Assembly: GCA_003646935.1 (NCBI GenBank)
Contig: QMLW01000039.1
Coordinates: forward strand, 1 to 9,483
Source: Deltaproteobacteria bacterium
Lineage (GTDB): Bacteria > Desulfobacterota > DSM-4660 > Desulfatiglandales > B25-G16
Reading direction: 5' to 3'
Length of the DNA: 9,483 bases
Within the stretch, counting starts at the first letter, position 1. Each line of letters begins with the position of its first letter. This document shows positions 6,091 through 9,483 of the stretch, piece after piece. Below the pieces are notes generated by a model that had not been told where the DNA came from, ran no database searches, and saw nothing but the letters and a program-made list of their open reading frames with translations. Both the position numbers and the translations under genes were made by a program.

Positions 6091-7647
6091 ATGAGAATGG
6101 TGAAACTTTTACTGCTTTGTTTGGCTGTAGTCTCTTTGGCCATATTTCCGAGCCAGGTCTTCGCTAAAGGAACTCTCGTATACGGGACAACCGAGAAGGT
6201 CATTGATATGGACCCTGCCAATGCCTATGACTTTCACACCTGGGAGATCTTCTACAATATCTATCAGGGGCTCTTGGATTATGAACCCGGCACAACGAAG
6301 CTGATTCCCGGGCTCGCCACATCCTATGATATCAGCGCAGATGGCAAGGAGTACACCTTCAAGCTGAGAAGTGGCCTCAAGTTCTCCGACGGCACGCCCT
6401 TTGATGCCGATGCGGTCAAGTGGTCCATCGACCGCGTAATAGCCCTGAAAGGGGATCCCTCATGGCTGGTTACCGACTTCGTTGATCACGTAGATGTCGT
6501 GGGTACGTATGCGGTCAAATTCGTCCTTAAAAACCCTGTAGCCTATTTTCCTTCTCTGGTCGCATCCGTTCCGTACTATCCACTGAACCCCAAGGTCTAT
6601 CCAGTGGATAGGATCGTCCGTGATCCCTCTGAGCTCAAGGGAGGCAAGCTCATTGGGTTGGGCTCCTATAACGTGGTTTCCTTTAAGAGGGATCAGGAAA
6701 TCGTCATGGAGGCAAACCCCTATTTCTATGGGGACAAGCCGAAAACGAATCGAGTGGTCATTCGCTACTTCGCAGACGCTACCACCATGCGACTGGCCCT
6801 TGAGAAGGGAGAGGTCGATTTCGCGTTCAAGACGCTGAATCCCTCGGACATTCGCGATCTTGAGAAATCACCCAAGGTTCAGACCATAAAGGCGCAAGGG
6901 CCGTACATCCGGTACATCTGCTTTCTCTGTGATAGGCCGCCTTTCAACGACAGGGTGCTCCGCCAGGCGGTTGCTGCTGCCATCAATCGACCGCCGCTCC
7001 TCAATAAGGTGTTTCTCGGGCAAAACGCCCCGCTTTATTCCATGGTGCCCATGGGCATGTGGTCCCATATCGATGCCTTCAAGCAGGCATTCGGCGACGG
7101 GAACATCGAGAAGTCAAGGGCGCTCTTAGAGTCCAGGGGCTTTAGCGAGGCCAAGAAATTCACCTTTGATCTCTGGTACACGCCCAGCCACTATGGTGAT
7201 ACTGAGGTGGATATGGCCGCGGTGCTCAAAGATCAATTCGAGGCCACGGGTATGATGAAGGTGAATGTGAAGTCGGCCGAATGGGCAACGTACCGGGATA
7301 ACTGGAAGAACAAGGTGATGCCCGCGTATCTCCTGGGTTGGTATCCGGACTACATCGACCCCGATAACTACACGGCTGCGTTCGCAGGCACCGCCGGCTC
7401 AAAGGGGCTGGGAATCTACTTCTCCGATCCCTATTGGGATTTGAAGTTCATCGATGGTCAGACGATCACGGATCCCGATGGGAGAACAAAGGTGTTTGAA
7501 GAACTCCAGACCCTCTGGACCTATGAGGTGCCGACGGTCACCATCTTTCAGGGAACCCTGTATCTCTTTGCGCAAAATGACATCCGCGGCATCATGCTAT
7601 CGCCCACGCTGCGGTTTATGTACGGACCGATCTACAGCACTAAGTAA
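6091..7647 (+). CDS. ABC transporter substrate-binding protein, family 5 (peptide/nickel type, DppA/OppA-like)
   Basis: The 518-residue protein is a periplasmic solute receptor of the SBP family 5, which delivers peptides, nickel or other solutes to a DppBCDF-type importer. A signal peptide spans residues 1-25 (basic MRMVK, a hydrophobic core, VFA before the likely cut). Cys10 lies inside the core without a proper lipobox, so export as a soluble protein is more likely than lipidation. Family marks include the early stretch ending IYQGLLDYEPG, the PGLATSYDISADGKEYTFKL segment, GLKFSDGTPFDADAVKWSIDR, and NPYFYGDKP. Length is normal. The start has AAGGAGG at 8 bp. The two permease genes downstream support the role, but the solute cannot be told from sequence. 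A strong terminator follows the gene, so it may be transcribed in excess over the permeases, as is common for binding proteins. Confidence 0.95.
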   Translation: MRMVKLLLLCLAVVSLAIFPSQVFAKGTLVYGTTEKVIDMDPANAYDFHTWEIFYNIYQGLLDYEPGTTKLIPGLATSYDISADGKEYTFKLRSGLKFSDGTPFDADAVKWSIDRVIALKGDPSWLVTDFVDHVDVVGTYAVKFVLKNPVAYFPSLVASVPYYPLNPKVYPVDRIVRDPSELKGGKLIGLGSYNVVSFKRDQEIVMEANPYFYGDKPKTNRVVIRYFADATTMRLALEKGEVDFAFKTLNPSDIRDLEKSPKVQTIKAQGPYIRYICFLCDRPPFNDRVLRQAVAAAINRPPLLNKVFLGQNAPLYSMVPMGMWSHIDAFKQAFGDGNIEKSRALLESRGFSEAKKFTFDLWYTPSHYGDTEVDMAAVLKDQFEATGMMKVNVKSAEWATYRDNWKNKVMPAYLLGWYPDYIDPDNYTAAFAGTAGSKGLGIYFSDPYWDLKFIDGQTITDPDGRTKVFEELQTLWTYEVPTVTIFQGTLYLFAQNDIRGIMLSPTLRFMYGPIYSTK

Positions 7648-7660
7648 GCCAATGTAGTCT

Positions 7661-7690
7661 AAGGGCAGGGTCAAAAGGCCCTGCCCTTTT
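7661..7690 (+). terminator. intrinsic terminator after the substrate-binding protein gene
   Basis: A perfect 10-bp stem, AAGGGCAGGG (7661-7670) and CCCTGCCCTT (7679-7688), encloses an 8-nt loop and ends in a run of four T. It begins 13 bp after the stop codon. It should end or attenuate transcription before the permease genes. Confidence 0.85.
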
Positions 7691-7756
7691 ACATCAAAGA
7701 CTTCGTGTACGTGCCTTGCAGTAGTCTGAAGGGTATTTAACCTCAAAACAACGTAC

Positions 7757-7785
7757 TTGTCATTGCGAGCATATTTAGGAATTAT
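7757..7785 (+). promoter_or_regulatory. weak candidate promoter for the permease genes
   Basis: TTGTCA (7757-7762) and AATTAT (7780-7785) have a 17-bp spacer and lie after the terminator, about 120 bp upstream of the permease start. The -35 is good and the -10 poor. The string GTCATTGCGAGC here also resembles a dispersed repeat found in other genomes, so the match may be accidental. Confidence 0.2.
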
Positions 7786-7819
7786 TCTACATGATCGTTT
7801 GGGAATTTCCTTTTTTAGA

Positions 7820-7866
7820 GCGGCGAAGCCGCCCGCCCACCTCGCCTTGCGTCTAGCATGGCGGGC
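7820..7866. repeat. GC-rich REP-like palindromic element
   Basis: Two palindromes are nested or adjacent. The first is GCGGC-GAA-GCCGC (7820-7832). The second pairs GCCCGCC (7831-7837) with GGCGGGC (7860-7866), and inside it CGCC-T-TGC can pair with GCA-T-GGCG around a GTCTA loop. This is the make-up of REP-type intergenic elements. It is much richer in G+C than the AT-rich sequence just before it. Copy number cannot be seen from this window. Confidence 0.6.
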
Positions 7867-7875
7867 AGGCGTTGT

Positions 7876-7898
7876 ATAAAATCGCGAAGCGATTTTAT
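7876..7898. repeat. perfect 10-bp inverted repeat just upstream of the permease start
   Basis: ATAAAATCGC-GAA-GCGATTTTAT has perfect 10-bp arms with a GAA loop and ends six bases before the ATG at 7905. It contains GCGAAGC, known as an unusually stable DNA mini-hairpin, which also forms the core of the palindrome at 7820-7832. It occupies the place where a ribosome binding site would be expected. Confidence 0.75.
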
Positions 7899-7904
7899 GA
7901 TTCC

Positions 7905-8921
7905 ATGAAAAACCTTCTCCGATATATCATCACCAGGCTGATATTGACCATCCCCATGGTCTTTATCCTGTTGAGCATCGTATTCGTGGTGCTGAGGGTC
8001 ATGCCCGGAGACCCGGTGTCATCTATGTTGGGCGGCCATGCTCCCGAAAGCGTGATCGAGCAAAAAAAGGAGGAGATGGGCCTTAACCGCCCAATCGTCA
8101 TTCAGTATTTCGATTACCTGTGGCAGGTGTGCCGTTTGGAGTTGGGCGATTCCATGGTGCTCAAGCAAAAAGTAACCACCGCCATCATGGAAAAGCTTCC
8201 CGCAACCATAGAACTGACATTCTGCGGCATCCTTTTAACCCTCTTTATGGGCGTGTTTATGGGCGCCTATGCTGCGGATAGAAGGCGAAAGGCGCAAGAC
8301 TATATTATTCGGCTCTACGGCATTGTGGTCTATTGTATCCCCGTATATTGGATGGGCCTCATGCTCCAGCTCATCTTCGGGATCTGGCTCGATATCATGC
8401 CCATTGCGGGCAGGACAGGACCGCGCGTGTTCGCCTCCACCTTTGAGAAAACCGGGCTCTATGTGATAGACACTATCCTGGTAAGGGACTTCTCTGCCCT
8501 GGGTGATGTGCTCTTTCACCTGGTACTGCCTTCATTTACCCTAGGGCTCGTGCTATCAGGCATCTTCGTGCGTCTCACACGGGCCAATATGCTCGATGTG
8601 CTCAAGGCGGACTACATCACCGCTGCTGAGGCCAGGGGGATTAAACATCGCAAGATCGTGTACCGGCATGCCCTGAAGAACGCCTTTATCCCCATACTCA
8701 CCATGATGGGGCTCCAGATCGCCCTGCTGATGGCCGGTGCTGTCCTTACGGAAACGACCTTCTCCTGGCCCGGCATGGGACGTCTGCTTCTTGAGAGAAT
8801 CTATTTGAGGGACTATCCGGTCATTCAAGGGGTGATCATTGTAATCGCGCTGGTGGTGGCCACGGCTTCTCTTATCGTGGACATCATCTATGCCATAGTG
8901 GATCCACGGGTGAGGTACTGA
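7905..8921 (+). CDS. ABC transporter permease, DppB/OppB type
   Basis: The 338-residue inner-membrane protein is one of the two permease subunits of a peptide-type importer. It starts like the family (MKNLLRYIITRLILTIPM), carries RVMPGDPV after the first membrane segment (about 7-31), and has further segments near 103-123, 136-160, 202-222, 264-285 and 308-332. The cytoplasmic loop that docks on the ATPase (EAA loop) is at 236-262, with AEARG and RHALKNAFIP. WPGMGRLLLE and the ending VDPRVRY are also typical. The ATG at 7905 is chosen because it gives the normal N-terminus; an in-frame TTG at 7872 would add 11 residues encoded by a palindrome. No ribosome site is visible before 7905, which is odd. 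It is separated from the binding protein by a terminator and repeats, and from the next permease by 223 bp. Confidence 0.94.
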   Translation: MKNLLRYIITRLILTIPMVFILLSIVFVVLRVMPGDPVSSMLGGHAPESVIEQKKEEMGLNRPIVIQYFDYLWQVCRLELGDSMVLKQKVTTAIMEKLPATIELTFCGILLTLFMGVFMGAYAADRRRKAQDYIIRLYGIVVYCIPVYWMGLMLQLIFGIWLDIMPIAGRTGPRVFASTFEKTGLYVIDTILVRDFSALGDVLFHLVLPSFTLGLVLSGIFVRLTRANMLDVLKADYITAAEARGIKHRKIVYRHALKNAFIPILTMMGLQIALLMAGAVLTETTFSWPGMGRLLLERIYLRDYPVIQGVIIVIALVVATASLIVDIIYAIVDPRVRY

Positions 8922-8989
8922 CTGACTCTATAACCGAGGATCGGAACTGTTTTGCCAAGGTAGGATTGATTCAGAATGATATGTTACCA

Positions 8990-9068
8990 GGCTTAAGGCG
9001 CAAGGCATAAGGCACAGGGTACAGATGCTATGAAGTTGCCGTACGCCCCGTGCCTTGCGCCTTAAGCC
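8990..9068. repeat. 79-bp inverted repeat built from GGC-type heptads, between the two permease genes
   Basis: The outer arms are perfect over 18 bp: GGCTTAAGGCGCAAGGCA (8990-9007) against its complement at 9051-9068. The left arm reads as five seven-base units, GGCTTAA, GGCGCAA, GGCATAA, GGCACAG and GGTACAG (8990-9024). Read from the other strand, the right arm has GGCTTAA, GGCGCAA, GGCACGG and GGCGTAC. The right arm thus lacks the GGCATAA unit, which would bulge out of an otherwise long stem. No T run follows, so it is not a typical terminator. It is probably a dispersed intergenic repeat. Confidence 0.8.
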
Positions 9069-9144
9069 AAACGATTACAGCGACTTGGGTCATCTAATTG
9101 GCTCGCTACTTGTTGCGCTGGGACGTTACAATATAGGAACGCAT

Positions 9145-9483
9145 ATGAAATATTCGCCGGCAGCTGGAATAGGTCGCATGATTTCCGGTATCGTGGGTAT
9201 GGGCAAGAAGTACGGCCTTGAGTGGTGGATCTTGGTCATCGGCGCCCTCATCGTTTTGGCCATCGTATTGATGGCCATTTTCGCCGAATCGCTGGCGCCC
9301 TTTCACCCCCTCAATCAGAACACCGGGCCTCAGCTCGCTCCCCCTGGGGGTAAACACCTGCTCGGAACGGATAATCTGCAGAGGGACGTGTGTTCGCGCA
9401 TCATTCACGGCTCTCGCACCATTCTCCGCGTGTCGGTCCTGGCCGCGGTTATTTCCTCGGTTCTCGGCATCCCCCTCGGGTTG
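9145..9483 (+). CDS. ABC transporter permease, DppC/OppC type, N-terminal part (cut by right edge)
   Basis: The first 113 codons of the second permease subunit are present, and the frame is open to the window end. An N-terminal cytoplasmic stretch is followed by a membrane segment at about 27-49. Then comes the OppC N-terminal signature: FAESLAPFHPLNQN and HLLGTDNLQRDVCSRIIHGS (71-90), close to the usual HLLGTDxxGRDVxSRxxxGxR. A second membrane segment begins near 93. The ATG at 9145 has AGGA six bases upstream; an in-frame TTG at 9085 would give an unlikely 20-residue extension. It would pair with the DppB-type permease to form the channel of the importer, with the ATPase genes expected beyond the window. 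Confidence 0.92.
   Translation, partial: MKYSPAAGIGRMISGIVGMGKKYGLEWWILVIGALIVLAIVLMAIFAESLAPFHPLNQNTGPQLAPPGGKHLLGTDNLQRDVCSRIIHGSRTILRVSVLAAVISSVLGIPLGL

Noticed and set aside
9106..9408. A 100-codon minus-strand frame opposite the DppC-type permease
   Set aside because: The plus strand encodes a clear OppC N-terminal domain with a ribosome site; the minus frame has no recognisable motif.

Overview
The window looks like chromosomal DNA of an anaerobic bacterium, most plausibly a member of the Desulfobacterota (former Deltaproteobacteria). The grounds are indirect: moderate G+C, clear AGGAGG-type ribosome sites, a NifX/NifB-family cofactor-binding protein with a His-rich tail, a peptide-type ABC transporter, and intergenic regions rich in small palindromic repeats. 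No rRNA, tRNA, CRISPR array, phage gene or transposase was seen. The assignment is inference; no marker gene settles it.

Layout. Positions 1-1884 lie on the minus strand: the N-terminal part of an HtrA/DegP periplasmic serine protease (cut by the left edge), preceded 20 bp upstream by a NifX-like protein with a His cluster and coiled coil, and further upstream a divergent HisF. A metallo-beta-lactamase-fold hydrolase (2053-2640, plus strand) starts divergently from hisF and converges on a 558-residue minus-strand gene (2637-4313), with a 4-bp overlap of the two 3' ends. By eye this large protein matches the GlpX (class II fructose-1,6-bisphosphatase) family along its middle, with counterparts of all five metal ligands but long extra N- and C-terminal parts. 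Next, also on the minus strand, is a membrane-anchored metallophosphoesterase (4567-5709).

A 381-bp divergent control region (5710-6090) separates it from a plus-strand peptide-type ABC importer: the secreted substrate-binding protein (6091-7647), a strong intrinsic terminator, a repeat-filled 257-bp gap, a DppB/OppB-type permease (7905-8921), a 223-bp gap dominated by a heptad-based inverted repeat, and the start of a DppC/OppC-type permease (9145 to the right edge). The three genes would form one importer (binding protein plus two membrane subunits; the ATPases would lie to the right). Such operons are usually compact, so the terminator and hairpins between these genes are notable.

The points most worth a second look are the oversized GlpX-like protein, the HisF that has lost residues of the ammonia gate and HisH interface, and the palindromic elements inserted between the transporter genes. 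I did not find convincing evidence of a wholly new multi-gene system.
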